This document shows positions 46,451 through 55,514 of a DNA stretch of 64,000 bases, piece by piece. The notes under the pieces were generated by a model that saw only the letters and a program-made list of their open reading frames with translations, did not search any database and was not told where the DNA came from. The translations under genes were made by a program, and so were the position numbers. Each line of letters begins with the position of its first letter. Position 1 is the stretch's first letter. The DNA comes from Veillonellaceae bacterium (lineage in GTDB: Bacteria; Bacillota_C; Negativicutes; UBA1444), in the NCBI GenBank assembly GCA_012798135.1, contig JAAZNU010000036.1, forward strand, positions 14,865 through 78,864, read 5' to 3'.

Positions 46451-48262
46451 ATGTCGGTATATGCGGCGCTGACAGCGCTGAACGCGCAACAGACCAAGTT
46501 GGACGTCATCGGCAATAACTTAGCCAACGTAAGTACCGTAGCCTATAAAAGCCAGAGCGTATCTTTTTCCGATTTGCTGAGTCAGACGTTGAGTTCGTCT
46601 TCGGCGGCCAGCACGAGTTCCAATACTGGTGGCGTCAATGCTCAACAGGTTGGCCTTGGCGTGGCGGTATCGGCGGTTACGACGGATGTGACCAGCGGCA
46701 GCATTTCCAGCACCGGCGTCGATACCGATGTGGCCATCAATGGTAGCGGTTACTTCATTGTGGAGGGCGAAACCGACGGAACTTATTATTTTACCCGGGC
46801 CGGTAATTTTAGCGTGGACGCCAGCGGGAACCTAACGGTAAACGGTTATAAGGTTTGCGGCTGGGAACCGGATACGGACGGCGCGATTGATACCGAAGAT
46901 GCCGTCAGCGCGATCAACCTGTTTTACAATGAAGACGGAACCAGCAAACAGGTGATCGCGCCACAGAAAACATCTTATGCGACCATGGGCGGAACTTTGG
47001 ATTCGACTGCGGACAGCCAAGGCGGCAGTATATTCTACATCGGCAGCGCGACAGACACGCTAACCCTAAGCGGTAAACTTAGTGCCAGCGATATCGCCAC
47101 AGGCATAACGCAGACTTTGACCACTTATGATGACGAGGGCAACACGTCCACCGCCACGTTGTCATTGGCCGGCGGTGCGGTTACGTCGGGAAGCTATACG
47201 AAGTCGGGCAGTTCGGATTCCGTGACTTTAAATGTAGTGACTTGGAGCGATGGAACCACGTTGGCTTTCGACGCCGATGGAAAAATCGTGACCGGCGAGT
47301 ACACCGCCAGCGGCGGAACCACGACGACGTTTGCCAGCAGTGGCACGCTGTCAACAGCTGGCGGCACATCGGTTGATGTCGATTATAGTGGTTTAACATT
47401 CAGTTCGACGGCGACTGCCAACGCAGTGACAGCAACGGCGGATGGCGGAATCGCTGCGGATATGGACACGGATTCGTCGGCGACGATATCGGTGTATGAC
47501 GCGCTGGGCAATGAATATGATGTGAGCGTGTCGTTTACAAAATGTTCGACGGGGACGGTTTATGATAAGGACGGTACAGCGCAGACAATAACCACCGTGT
47601 ATTGGGCGGCGGGCGATTCGTCCGACAGCATCAATGCTTCCGGCAGCGGTTATCTGGCATTTGATGCGAATGGAAAATTGGTGACAGGAACCTACTATAG
47701 CTCAGATCCTACGGTGACCGGCGCGGACCCGGAAAATTACACCTTTGATTCGGCCTATGACATCACTGTTTCCGCCAACACCGACTCCAGCGGCAATAAG
47801 ACGACGAATATCGATGATTTTTCGGTATCCATGAATATGGCGGCGGTCAGTATGTATACAACTGGGTCGATTGCCGTCAGCGCCAGCGACGGTTACACCA
47901 GCGGCACACTGACGGGATATTCGATCAGTTCCGACGGGACGATTACCGGAGTATACAGCAATAACCAGACACAAGTGCTGGCAGAGCTCGGCCTGGCGGT
48001 ATTTGACAATGCTGCCGGACTGGATAAGGTCGGAACCAGCCTATATGCGGTTAGTGCGAACTCCGGTCCGTTTTCCGGCGCAGTGGTGGCGGGAACCGAT
48101 GGAACAGGCACGCTGACTTCCGGGGCACTGGAATCATCCAATGTGGACCTGTCTGCCCAGTTCGCCGAAATGATGGTGGCGGAACGGGCCTACCAGGCGG
48201 CCAGCAAGCTGATTACCGTGACGGACGACATGATGCAGACTGTCATCAACATGGTGAGTTAG
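46451..48262 (+). CDS. flgE: Flagellar hook protein FlgE
   Basis: Subunit of the universal joint between basal body and filament. The 603-aa protein has the rod/hook N-terminal motif MSVYAALTALNAQQTKLDVIGNNLANVSTVAYKS, central variable beta domains very rich in Gly, Ser, Thr and Asp, and the C-terminal D0 helix VDLSAQFAEMMVAERAYQAASKLITVTDDMMQTVINM. It is longer than enteric FlgE (about 400 aa) because of inserted central domains. AGGAGG at 46435-46440 supports the start. It follows flgD with two hairpins between. Confidence 0.94.
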   Translation: MSVYAALTALNAQQTKLDVIGNNLANVSTVAYKSQSVSFSDLLSQTLSSSSAASTSSNTGGVNAQQVGLGVAVSAVTTDVTSGSISSTGVDTDVAINGSGYFIVEGETDGTYYFTRAGNFSVDASGNLTVNGYKVCGWEPDTDGAIDTEDAVSAINLFYNEDGTSKQVIAPQKTSYATMGGTLDSTADSQGGSIFYIGSATDTLTLSGKLSASDIATGITQTLTTYDDEGNTSTATLSLAGGAVTSGSYTKSGSSDSVTLNVVTWSDGTTLAFDADGKIVTGEYTASGGTTTTFASSGTLSTAGGTSVDVDYSGLTFSSTATANAVTATADGGIAADMDTDSSATISVYDALGNEYDVSVSFTKCSTGTVYDKDGTAQTITTVYWAAGDSSDSINASGSGYLAFDANGKLVTGTYYSSDPTVTGADPENYTFDSAYDITVSANTDSSGNKTTNIDDFSVSMNMAAVSMYTTGSIAVSASDGYTSGTLTGYSISSDGTITGVYSNNQTQVLAELGLAVFDNAAGLDKVGTSLYAVSANSGPFSGAVVAGTDGTGTLTSGALESSNVDLSAQFAEMMVAERAYQAASKLITVTDDMMQTVINMVS

Positions 48263-48302
48263 CGTCGTTTCTGTATCATGAAGAAAAAGGGTGGTGCGCC
48301 GA

Positions 48303-49793
48303 ATGTCTTCGATGATCGGCACTTACTATTTGGGTTATTCCGGCATGTCGGTCAATCAGACGGCGCTGGCGACGATCAGTCACAATTTGGCGAATGTGAA
48401 TACAACCGGCTATTCCCGGCAAAGGGTTAACACTTCGGAACTGGTAAACGTTGGCGGCGTTGTTGGGTCGGGTACGACAACGGAATCCGTTACCCGACTG
48501 CGGAATACGATGCTGGATCAGACGTATCGGACTGAAAATGCGGATTTGTCCTATTATGAGGCGAAAGATGAAATGTTGACCGCTGCGGAAGAGTTGCTGG
48601 GCGACTTTTCCACCACAACTTCGGATGACTCGGCTGACGAAACGGGAGTTCAGCTGGCCATGGAGGACTTCTTTGACAGTTGGGAGGAACTGGCTAAGGA
48701 TCTTTCCAGCACGAGCGCGCAGGATACCGTGCTGGAGACGGCGGCCAGTCTAGTGGACTTATTGGCGGAACTGGACTCCCAACTGCAGCAACTGCAGACG
48801 GAGTGTGCGGACCAAGTCTATGAATCCGTAAATTCTCTCAATGATCTGGCCACGCAGGTTGCGTCATTGAATGAACAAATCAGCCGAGCAGAAGCCAAGG
48901 GCTATTCGGCCAACGATTTGGAAGATCAACGGGACGCGTTGGTCGATGAAATGTCGAATCTGACGGATTTGACAGTGAATGTGCAGACGGATGGAACCTA
49001 TGAGGTTCTCATCGGTGGCGTTTACTTGGTCAGAGGGACGCAAACGCACACGCTGGTTGTTACGGGAGACGGAACGAGCAGCGATCCGCTCGCCGTTACC
49101 TGGGCGGAAACAGGGAAAGATGCTGAGCTTGCGTCCGGTAGCATTGAGGCTTTACTGGAAGAGGCCGATCAAAGTGCGGTGCGGAGCATTGCGGAATCCA
49201 ATTTGCCATATGATTTTGATCCGTCTTCGGCCGGCACAATCGGCGAATTGCGACAGAGTCTAAATGCCCTTATCACGACCATTGCTTATTCCGTAAATGA
49301 CTTGTTTTCGTCAGGAACCACTCTGGACGGGACAACAGCCAGCGGAGTACTGTTCTTTGTCAACGGCGACACCGACGACGAGACAGGGATGAATATTAGC
49401 AATATCCGGATCAATACGGAGTTGTCAGCGGATTCATCGTTACTGGCGGTATCCGCAAGCGGCGAGGCGAGTGACGGCGGGATTGCGACGGCAATCGCCT
49501 CGCTTGCGGACTCGGAGTTGCTGGCAGCCGATGGACTTTCCAAGAGCGTGGGCGATTATTATACGGCGGCGGTATCCTGGCTGGCGACGGAACGGGAAAC
49601 AACCGAGGGGTTGGTGGCGACGCAGGACAGTTTAGTGACGCAAACCGATACGGACCGATTGGCGATTTCCAGCGTTTCCATGGAGGAAGAGCTGACCAAA
49701 ATGATTACTTATCAGAGCGCTTACAGCGCTTCGGCCAAATATTTGAACCTTGTCGACGGGCTGGTATCGGATATCATTTCCTTGATCAGGTGA
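48303..49793 (+). CDS. flgK: Flagellar hook-filament junction protein FlgK, copy 1
   Basis: First hook-associated protein joining hook and filament. The 496-aa protein has the FlgK N-terminal motif (YYLGYSGMSVNQTALATISHNLANVNTTGYSRQRV), a coiled-coil region (ASLNEQISRAEAKGYSANDLEDQRDALVDEMSNL) and the C-terminal D0 helix (VSMEEELTKMITYQSAYSASAKYLNLVDGLVSDIISLI). It contains one Cys. ATG 48303 is preferred over the GTG codons at 48291 and 48294; the ribosome site AAGGGTGG is 10-12 bases upstream. A second FlgK paralogue begins 17 bases after it. Confidence 0.92.
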   Translation: MSSMIGTYYLGYSGMSVNQTALATISHNLANVNTTGYSRQRVNTSELVNVGGVVGSGTTTESVTRLRNTMLDQTYRTENADLSYYEAKDEMLTAAEELLGDFSTTTSDDSADETGVQLAMEDFFDSWEELAKDLSSTSAQDTVLETAASLVDLLAELDSQLQQLQTECADQVYESVNSLNDLATQVASLNEQISRAEAKGYSANDLEDQRDALVDEMSNLTDLTVNVQTDGTYEVLIGGVYLVRGTQTHTLVVTGDGTSSDPLAVTWAETGKDAELASGSIEALLEEADQSAVRSIAESNLPYDFDPSSAGTIGELRQSLNALITTIAYSVNDLFSSGTTLDGTTASGVLFFVNGDTDDETGMNISNIRINTELSADSSLLAVSASGEASDGGIATAIASLADSELLAADGLSKSVGDYYTAAVSWLATERETTEGLVATQDSLVTQTDTDRLAISSVSMEEELTKMITYQSAYSASAKYLNLVDGLVSDIISLIR

Positions 49794-49810
49794 GGTTCCG
49801 GAGGTGAATC

Positions 49811-51334
49811 ATGTCTTCGACATTTACCGGACTATATTCGGCGGCAACCGGACTATACGCCAGTCAGGCGGCAATGGCGGTCGCCACCAACAATATCAGC
49901 AACGCCAACACGGATGGCTATTCCCGCAAAACCATCACGCAGTCGGCGATTGGCCCGGCGGCGGTATATATCTCCAGCGCCAGCACCGGGGCGGGAACGA
50001 CGGTTACTTCGGTTTCCCGGGAACGGGATGCCCTGATTGATGCACAATATTGGGCTGAAAATAGTGTGGCGACTGCCTGGGGGACTAAATCTTCCGCCTT
50101 GGGCGAATTGGAGGATGTGTTGGCAGACATCAGCAACGACGATGGATTCGACTCGATCATGAGTGAGTTTACGTCAGCTTTGGAGGACGTCTCCACCGAT
50201 CCGGACAGCACTGATGCCCGAACCTGTCTGCAACAAGCCGGCGAAGCTGTTTGTGACTATTTGAACAGCATGGCGACTTCGCTGAACGAAATACGGGCAG
50301 GTTTTAATGACGACGTAAAAATGACGGTATCGGAAATCAACTCCTATAGCGAACAGATCGCCGCGCTAAATCAACAGATCCAGCAAGTACAAGTGGCGGG
50401 AACGGACGCCAGTGACCTCGAGGATCAGCGGGACTTGTTGATTGACAAGCTATCATCGCTGATCAATGTTGAAGTGACGGAAACGTCTGCCGGCACGTCG
50501 GTGACGGGAGAAGAAGTCGCCACGCTTGTGATCAGTATCGATGGCGGAACGTTGGTTAACGGCGGCAGCTATCGCACATTGGCCTGCCAAGAGGTTGTGG
50601 ATGCGACAAGCGTTCAAAATGGAATGTACGAGGTAGTCTGGAACGATACGCAATGCGCGGTGACACCGGAAAGCGGCCAACTGGGAGCTTTGCTCGAATT
50701 GCGTGACGGGACGGGCGAAGCTGGGGCGTATAAAGGTGTCGTTTATTATATGAACCAATTGGACTCTTATGCCCGAACCTTGGCCGAAGCCTTCAACGAG
50801 GGAACCGCCAGCTATTCAGGACATGCCGACGGATACGATTCGTCCGGCGACACGGGAGTCTGCTTCTTTACTTATGATGGAGTCGATTCGGCAACTTTGG
50901 AAAGCAATAGTGATGGCTATAGTGCGATTACGGCCGCCAATATTTCGTTGTCATACGAGGTGCAGAGCGACGTAGCGAATATCGCCGCATCTTCTTCGGC
51001 GGATCCGACTGAGACGGAGAATAATGAGAACATATTGGCGTTAATTGAACTTTGCGATTCGGACGAAGTTTTTGGGAATTGTAGTTTGGCGGATTATTTG
51101 ACATCGATGACGGCGACGCTGGGGACTGCCGCAGCCTACGCTACAACCCAGTCCGAGCGGCATGATGAAATCTTGTGTTCGGTGAATACGCGGCGAGCAT
51201 CGGTTTCCAGCGTGTCCACGAGCGAAGAAACAACCAACTTGGTACTGTATCAGGAAGCTTTTGCCGCTTCCTCAAAAGCAATCAGCATGTGGCAGGAAGT
51301 CTATGAAACCATGCTGGATATGGTGAACGGCTAA
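49811..51334 (+). CDS. flgK: FlgK paralogue, copy 2, cysteine-rich
   Basis: A 507-aa second FlgK-type protein: STFTGLYSAATGLYASQAAMAVATNNISNANTDGYSRKT at the N-terminus, the same coiled-coil module (NQQIQQVQVAGTDASDLEDQRDLLIDKLSSL) and a C-terminal D0 helix (STSEETTNLVLYQEAFAASSKAISMWQEVYETMLDMV). It is clearly diverged from copy 1, not a recent duplicate. It has eight cysteines, two of them 12 residues apart in the middle (ELCDSDEVFGNC) and two close together in RTCLQQAGEAVC; flagellar axial proteins are normally almost free of Cys. GGAGGTGA precedes the ATG. Whether it replaces or accompanies copy 1 in the junction is unknown. Confidence 0.9.
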   Translation: MSSTFTGLYSAATGLYASQAAMAVATNNISNANTDGYSRKTITQSAIGPAAVYISSASTGAGTTVTSVSRERDALIDAQYWAENSVATAWGTKSSALGELEDVLADISNDDGFDSIMSEFTSALEDVSTDPDSTDARTCLQQAGEAVCDYLNSMATSLNEIRAGFNDDVKMTVSEINSYSEQIAALNQQIQQVQVAGTDASDLEDQRDLLIDKLSSLINVEVTETSAGTSVTGEEVATLVISIDGGTLVNGGSYRTLACQEVVDATSVQNGMYEVVWNDTQCAVTPESGQLGALLELRDGTGEAGAYKGVVYYMNQLDSYARTLAEAFNEGTASYSGHADGYDSSGDTGVCFFTYDGVDSATLESNSDGYSAITAANISLSYEVQSDVANIAASSSADPTETENNENILALIELCDSDEVFGNCSLADYLTSMTATLGTAAAYATTQSERHDEILCSVNTRRASVSSVSTSEETTNLVLYQEAFAASSKAISMWQEVYETMLDMVNG

Positions 51335-51359
51335 AAGATATCGGAAGAGGGTGAGCAGA

Positions 51360-52448
51360 ATGATGCGAATCACGAATTCAATGATGACGCAAAGCGTAAT
51401 CCGGAATATTAACGCCAATATGAATCGATTGAATGAAGCACAGGAGGCAACCTCGACCGGCGTAGAGATTCAGGAAGCCTCCGATGATCCGGTGGCAGCC
51501 GCAAAAACCTTGCAATATCGCAGTGTCGTCGCCAAAATCAAACAGTATCAGTCGAATGCAGCCGATGCCACTTCCTGGATGAAAGTGACGGAGGATACCC
51601 TGGAATCGCTGACGGATGCGGTGCAACAGGTCCGTGATCTGACATCGCAGGCATCCAGCGATATTTTGGATGATACGGAGCTGGCGGATATTTCAGCGGA
51701 AGTATCGGAGCTGAAAAATACGATCCTGGAGTTGATGAATACGCAGTATGCCGGCCGGTATATTTTCGGCGGCTATGCGACGAGTGAGGCGCCATATGCG
51801 GAGACGACCGTTTCATATATTGATGCGGCCAGCGGTGAAACAACGACTTTATCCACCACTTCATTCAAGGACGGTTATTTGAGTCTGGGCGGCGTCGTGT
51901 CGAGCTCGGTGGACAGTGATGCGCTGCTGGCGCTGTATACTGCGAATTCCGCCAACATCTACGCCGACAGCGGGTCGCAGGAAATCACCTATAACACCGG
52001 TTACAGCAGTCAAACCGCCGTTAACGTGGAAGGGCAGACTGTGACCGGAACCGGCGGCGGAAATCTGTTTGATACGATCAACAAGTTGCTGCTGGGCCTG
52101 GATGGTGAAACTAGCTATAAGTCAGTGACGACGGACGCGAGCACCGGAGTGGCGAGTGTCACTACTACGGAATTTTCAATGGATGAGTTGCTGGATGGGA
52201 TTGACGCTAATCTGGCGAAGATTTCCACGGCGACCTCGGACCTGGGTGCGCGGATGAATTATGTGGAAACCTGTTCCTCTCGTCTGGCCAGTGATTATAC
52301 GACCTATACGGGGTTGCTCAGCGAAAACATCGATTCGGATCTGTCAGTAGCCACCACCGAGTACGCCACCGCCCAGACTGTCTATGACGCCTCGCTTTCC
52401 GTCGGCGCCAAGGTCATCACCAAGTCTTTGGTCGATTATTTGACCTGA
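51360..52448 (+). CDS. flgL: Flagellar hook-filament junction protein FlgL
   Basis: Second junction protein, flagellin-like at both ends. The 362-aa protein starts MMRITNSMMTQSVIRNINANMNRLNEAQEATSTGVEIQEASDDPVAA, the FlgL signature, and has the YAGRYIFGGY motif typical of the family in the middle. The C-terminal helix (ATTEYATAQTVYDASLSVGAKVITKSLVDYL) is normal. ATG 51360 lies eight bases after GAAGAGGG; the GTG at 51351 overlaps that site. It follows the second flgK by 25 bases. Confidence 0.94.
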   Translation: MMRITNSMMTQSVIRNINANMNRLNEAQEATSTGVEIQEASDDPVAAAKTLQYRSVVAKIKQYQSNAADATSWMKVTEDTLESLTDAVQQVRDLTSQASSDILDDTELADISAEVSELKNTILELMNTQYAGRYIFGGYATSEAPYAETTVSYIDAASGETTTLSTTSFKDGYLSLGGVVSSSVDSDALLALYTANSANIYADSGSQEITYNTGYSSQTAVNVEGQTVTGTGGGNLFDTINKLLLGLDGETSYKSVTTDASTGVASVTTTEFSMDELLDGIDANLAKISTATSDLGARMNYVETCSSRLASDYTTYTGLLSENIDSDLSVATTEYATAQTVYDASLSVGAKVITKSLVDYLT

Positions 52449-52482
52449 CATACAACCATGACACCAAGGGAGGTAACCGACG

Positions 52483-54402
52483 ATGTCCAGCAGCGTAAAC
52501 ACGTATACCACCAGTAGCGGCAGTACCGCCATCTCGGGCCTGATTTCCGGGCTTGATACCTCGTCGTTGGTTGATGATCTGGTGGACGCCGAAAGCACCA
52601 AACTGAACTCTTTGAAACAGCAATTGCAGCTGGCGGAATGGAAGCGGGAAGCGTATCGGGATATTATCACCGACCTGCAGGATTTTGTGGATACTTATTT
52701 TTCCAGCACGTCTTCGTCAAGTCTGATCAAACAGGCCAATTATTTGCAGTATGCGGTGACCAATAGCGATACCGGCGCTGTGACCGCCACTGCTGGAACC
52801 AATGCGAAAATCGGTTCGCATACGATCGAAGTAACGCAGGTGGCGACTGCGGCCACGATGAGCAGCACAACCGGTATTTCCGCAGACATTTCAGGCGGTA
52901 GCGTTCCTGACTTTACAAGTGCGGCTGGACAAAGTTTTGTTTTGACGGTGGATGGGACGGAATATACCGTGTCAATTGATTCCTCCGTGACCGATGTCGA
53001 TTCGTTGCAGGCAGCGGTGGATGAAGTTGTGGGCGAAGGCAAGGTTACGGTGGGGACCAACAGCAGCGGCGCGTTAACGTTCAGCGCGACTACCGACAGC
53101 GGCGTTACGTCCATTGCTATTGCGGATAGCAGCAGCAATGGCGCGCTGACCGCGTTGGGGTTTGATGATGATTCCATCACCAGCAACCGGATCTCCGAGG
53201 ATTCGACTCTGGCAGAAATTTCGGCGCAGTTAGGTACAGCGATTACTTTCGTTAGCAATTCGGAAACTGGGGACAATGAAGTGACTTTTTCCATTAACGG
53301 CACGTCGTTTAGCTTTTCGGAAGACGATACGTTGGGAGATGTGATCGACGAAATTAACGATGCCGACTGCGGCGCCACGATTGAATATGACGAACTATCC
53401 GATCAATTGATTTTGACATCGTCTACGACCGGTGCCGGAACCATCATGACTGCCGAGGATAGCAGCGGTACGTTTGTTGCCGGTTTGCTGGGGACGACAA
53501 CCGAAGGGACGGATGCCGTTATCAGCTATGACGGGACAAAATTAACCCGCAGCTCCAACTCCATCGAATTGGATGGAGTTACCTATACGATCATTGACAC
53601 AACCAGCGAAGCTGCGACCATTGGTGTAAGTCAGGATTCCGACGCCATTTATGATTTGGTAAGCAATTTCGTGGATGCCTACAACTCGTTGATCGAGACG
53701 ATTAACGACAAGCTGGCTGAGGAGTACGACAGCGACTATCTGCCGTTGACCGAAGACCAGGAAGACGAAATGAGCGACACGGAGATTGAAAAGTGGAATG
53801 CCAAGGCGCAAACCGGCCTTTTGGAAGGCGACGACACACTGTCTGACCTACTGCGGGAATTCAGGACTGCCCTGATGGACTCGGTGTCGGGATCATCGTT
53901 GTCATTAACCGCGATTGGCATTTCCACCGGCACCTATTCGGAAAACGGCAAGCTGTATATCGACGAGGACGCATTGCAGGCGGCGATCGAGGAAGATGCG
54001 ACCGCGGTGCAGGCGCTGTTTGCGCAAAAATCGACGTCGTATTCGAACAACGCCGCTGTGCGGACGATGACCTCTTCCGAGCGCGCTACCCGCTATAAGG
54101 AAGAAGGGTTGTCGCTGCGGTTTTATGATATTTTGTCGGATTATGTATCGACTTCCACGGATTCCGCCGGCAATAAAGGAAAATTGTTGGAATTGGCCGG
54201 AATCGACAACGATGGGAGCAACACCGAAAATTCTCTGACGAACCGGATTTCGGACTACGAAGAACGGATCGAAAAAGAGGAGGACCGGTTGGATACTCTT
54301 CGCGAATTGTGGGAGTCAAAGTTTTCGGCGATGGAATCGGCATTAGCCACGTTGAGCTCACAGAGCGCCTATATTGATTCGTTGATGGGATCGGATTCCT
54401 AA
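52483..54402 (+). CDS. fliD: Flagellar filament cap protein FliD (HAP2)
   Basis: Pentameric cap under which flagellin polymerises. The 639-aa protein has the FliD N-terminus (TAISGLISGLDTSSLVDDLVDAESTKLNSLKQQLQLAEWKREAYRDI), long variable beta domains, and the conserved C-terminal region (ISDYEERIEKEEDRLDTLRELWESKFSAMESALATL). It is longer than enteric FliD because of extra central repeats. GGGAGG upstream supports the start. The stop is separated from the next ATG by a single base. Confidence 0.95.
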   Translation: MSSSVNTYTTSSGSTAISGLISGLDTSSLVDDLVDAESTKLNSLKQQLQLAEWKREAYRDIITDLQDFVDTYFSSTSSSSLIKQANYLQYAVTNSDTGAVTATAGTNAKIGSHTIEVTQVATAATMSSTTGISADISGGSVPDFTSAAGQSFVLTVDGTEYTVSIDSSVTDVDSLQAAVDEVVGEGKVTVGTNSSGALTFSATTDSGVTSIAIADSSSNGALTALGFDDDSITSNRISEDSTLAEISAQLGTAITFVSNSETGDNEVTFSINGTSFSFSEDDTLGDVIDEINDADCGATIEYDELSDQLILTSSTTGAGTIMTAEDSSGTFVAGLLGTTTEGTDAVISYDGTKLTRSSNSIELDGVTYTIIDTTSEAATIGVSQDSDAIYDLVSNFVDAYNSLIETINDKLAEEYDSDYLPLTEDQEDEMSDTEIEKWNAKAQTGLLEGDDTLSDLLREFRTALMDSVSGSSLSLTAIGISTGTYSENGKLYIDEDALQAAIEEDATAVQALFAQKSTSYSNNAAVRTMTSSERATRYKEEGLSLRFYDILSDYVSTSTDSAGNKGKLLELAGIDNDGSNTENSLTNRISDYEERIEKEEDRLDTLRELWESKFSAMESALATLSSQSAYIDSLMGSDS

Positions 54403-54403
54403 T

Positions 54404-54823
54404 ATGACACGACAAGAATATCAACAAACTCTTCAACAAGAAAAAAAGATTCTGGACGAAATTATCGATAATACCACGAGGCAGATCCGTTTCATTCATG
54501 GACAGCACCGATCCTGGAACGGACTGCTGCGATTGCTGAAGGCCCGGGAACGATTGTTCCAACGCTTGGCGACACTGTTGATCCAGCAGGCCGACCGCGG
54601 GCATAAGTCGGAAGATGAGATAAGTGAATGCTTGCTGGCTGATATCCGGCGAGCGCGGCAAAAAATCCGGGAACTTCAACGCGAAGCGGTCGCGGCGGCG
54701 TTGGCTGAGAGAAACAACTTGGCCGGAAAGCTTGGCGGCATCCGGGTGACCCAAACGATCCGCAACACTTATATCGGTCGCTGGTACCAAGGTTTGTCCA
54801 GAGGATTCAGCCGGCAGGCATAG
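54404..54823 (+). CDS. Small helical protein, FliT/FlgN-like chaperone candidate
   Basis: A 139-aa, basic, strongly helical protein (KKILDEIIDNTTRQIRFI, then LLRLLKARERLFQRLATLLIQQ). I do not recognise it by sequence. Its position one base after fliD (TAATATG), its size and its helical amphipathic pattern match the FliT or FlgN export chaperones that often follow fliD. It has no signal peptide. It is the last gene of the flagellar operon, followed by a strong bidirectional terminator. The chaperone role is inference. Confidence 0.7.
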   Translation: MTRQEYQQTLQQEKKILDEIIDNTTRQIRFIHGQHRSWNGLLRLLKARERLFQRLATLLIQQADRGHKSEDEISECLLADIRRARQKIRELQREAVAAALAERNNLAGKLGGIRVTQTIRNTYIGRWYQGLSRGFSRQA

Positions 54824-54850
54824 AGTTTACTAGATGATTTCCATAATAGA

Positions 54851-54887
54851 AATGGCCACCCGTCGTGTAATCGACAGGTGGCCATTT
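54851..54887. terminator. Bidirectional terminator between the flagellar operon and spy-like gene
   Basis: 15-base arms at 54851-54865 and 54871-54885 (AATGGCCACC, one mismatch, GTCG) pair almost perfectly, with A's before and T's after, so it can terminate both strands. Confidence 0.88.
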
Positions 54888-54911
54888 TAGATGATGAGAT
54901 TAGTTGATTTG

Positions 54912-55421
54912 TCAGGGTGTAGATGGAGGTGCCGGTGGTGGATTTTGCCCTTCGGGTCCGGGAGCGCGACCAGGTCCGTGGGGCGGTCGCATTTCCTGCG
55001 CCAAAGCTTGGGCTTGTTCTTTCGACAGGCCGGTGCCTTCCATCAGATCTTTGACCAAATCCGGACGTTTTTTGCATCGCTGGATGCATTGCTGCTCCAT
55101 GTAGGAATCGCGTTCCCCTGGGGCCATGCTTTTGACCTTGTCCCATTCGGCTCTGCGCTCAGCGTCTTTTTGCTGGAAGAACAGCATGACGCGGTGGGCC
55201 TGGTCGGTATCGATGACTTTCTTTTCAACCAGTTTGGTTACCATCTCGTGTAGACGTTTGGCGGGATCTCCCGGCTGTGGCGGACGATCGGCCTGGGCGG
55301 CGTCAGGGCCGGAATCCGGTGCTGGCGGCGCTGCCTGAACCAAACCGACGACGGTGAGGGATGCGGCCAGGCTGCCGAGGAGCAGGGCACTCAAAATTCG
55401 CTTGTGCCATTTGATTTTCAT
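54912..55421 (-). CDS. Spy/CpxP-like exported envelope-stress protein
   Basis: A 169-aa exported protein with a signal peptide (KRILSALLLGSLAASLTVVGLVQA) and a mature helical part rich in charged residues, flanked by Pro-rich segments. Length, helical content and the segment GLSKEQAQALAQEM recall the LTxxQ helices of Spy/CpxP periplasmic chaperones, but similarity is weak. Cys residues in QQCIQRCKK could pair. GGGAGAG sets the ATG at 55421; TTG 55439 is upstream of that site. Its promoter region has the same direct repeat as macA, and the two-component genes lie directly upstream on the same strand. Confidence 0.72.
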   Translation of the reverse strand: MKIKWHKRILSALLLGSLAASLTVVGLVQAAPPAPDSGPDAAQADRPPQPGDPAKRLHEMVTKLVEKKVIDTDQAHRVMLFFQQKDAERRAEWDKVKSMAPGERDSYMEQQCIQRCKKRPDLVKDLMEGTGLSKEQAQALAQEMRPPHGPGRAPGPEGQNPPPAPPSTP

Positions 55422-55462
55422 AGTGTACTCTCCCTTCAATCCGGTTTCTTGAGTTCATCTTC

Positions 55463-55513
55463 AGTATGAAGGAAGATTGTTACAATATTATTACGATATG
55501 ATCGCGATTATAT
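55463..55513 (-). promoter_or_regulatory. Response-regulator box and promoter of the spy-like gene
   Basis: Reading the minus strand: CGTAATAAT (55495-55487) and TGTAACAAT (55484-55476) form direct repeats 11 bp apart; the second starts 16 bases before a -10 CATACT (55468-55463). The same layout occurs before macA. An 18-bp near-palindrome around ATCGCGAT (55496-55513) lies just upstream. Confidence 0.75.
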
Positions 55514-55514
55514 T

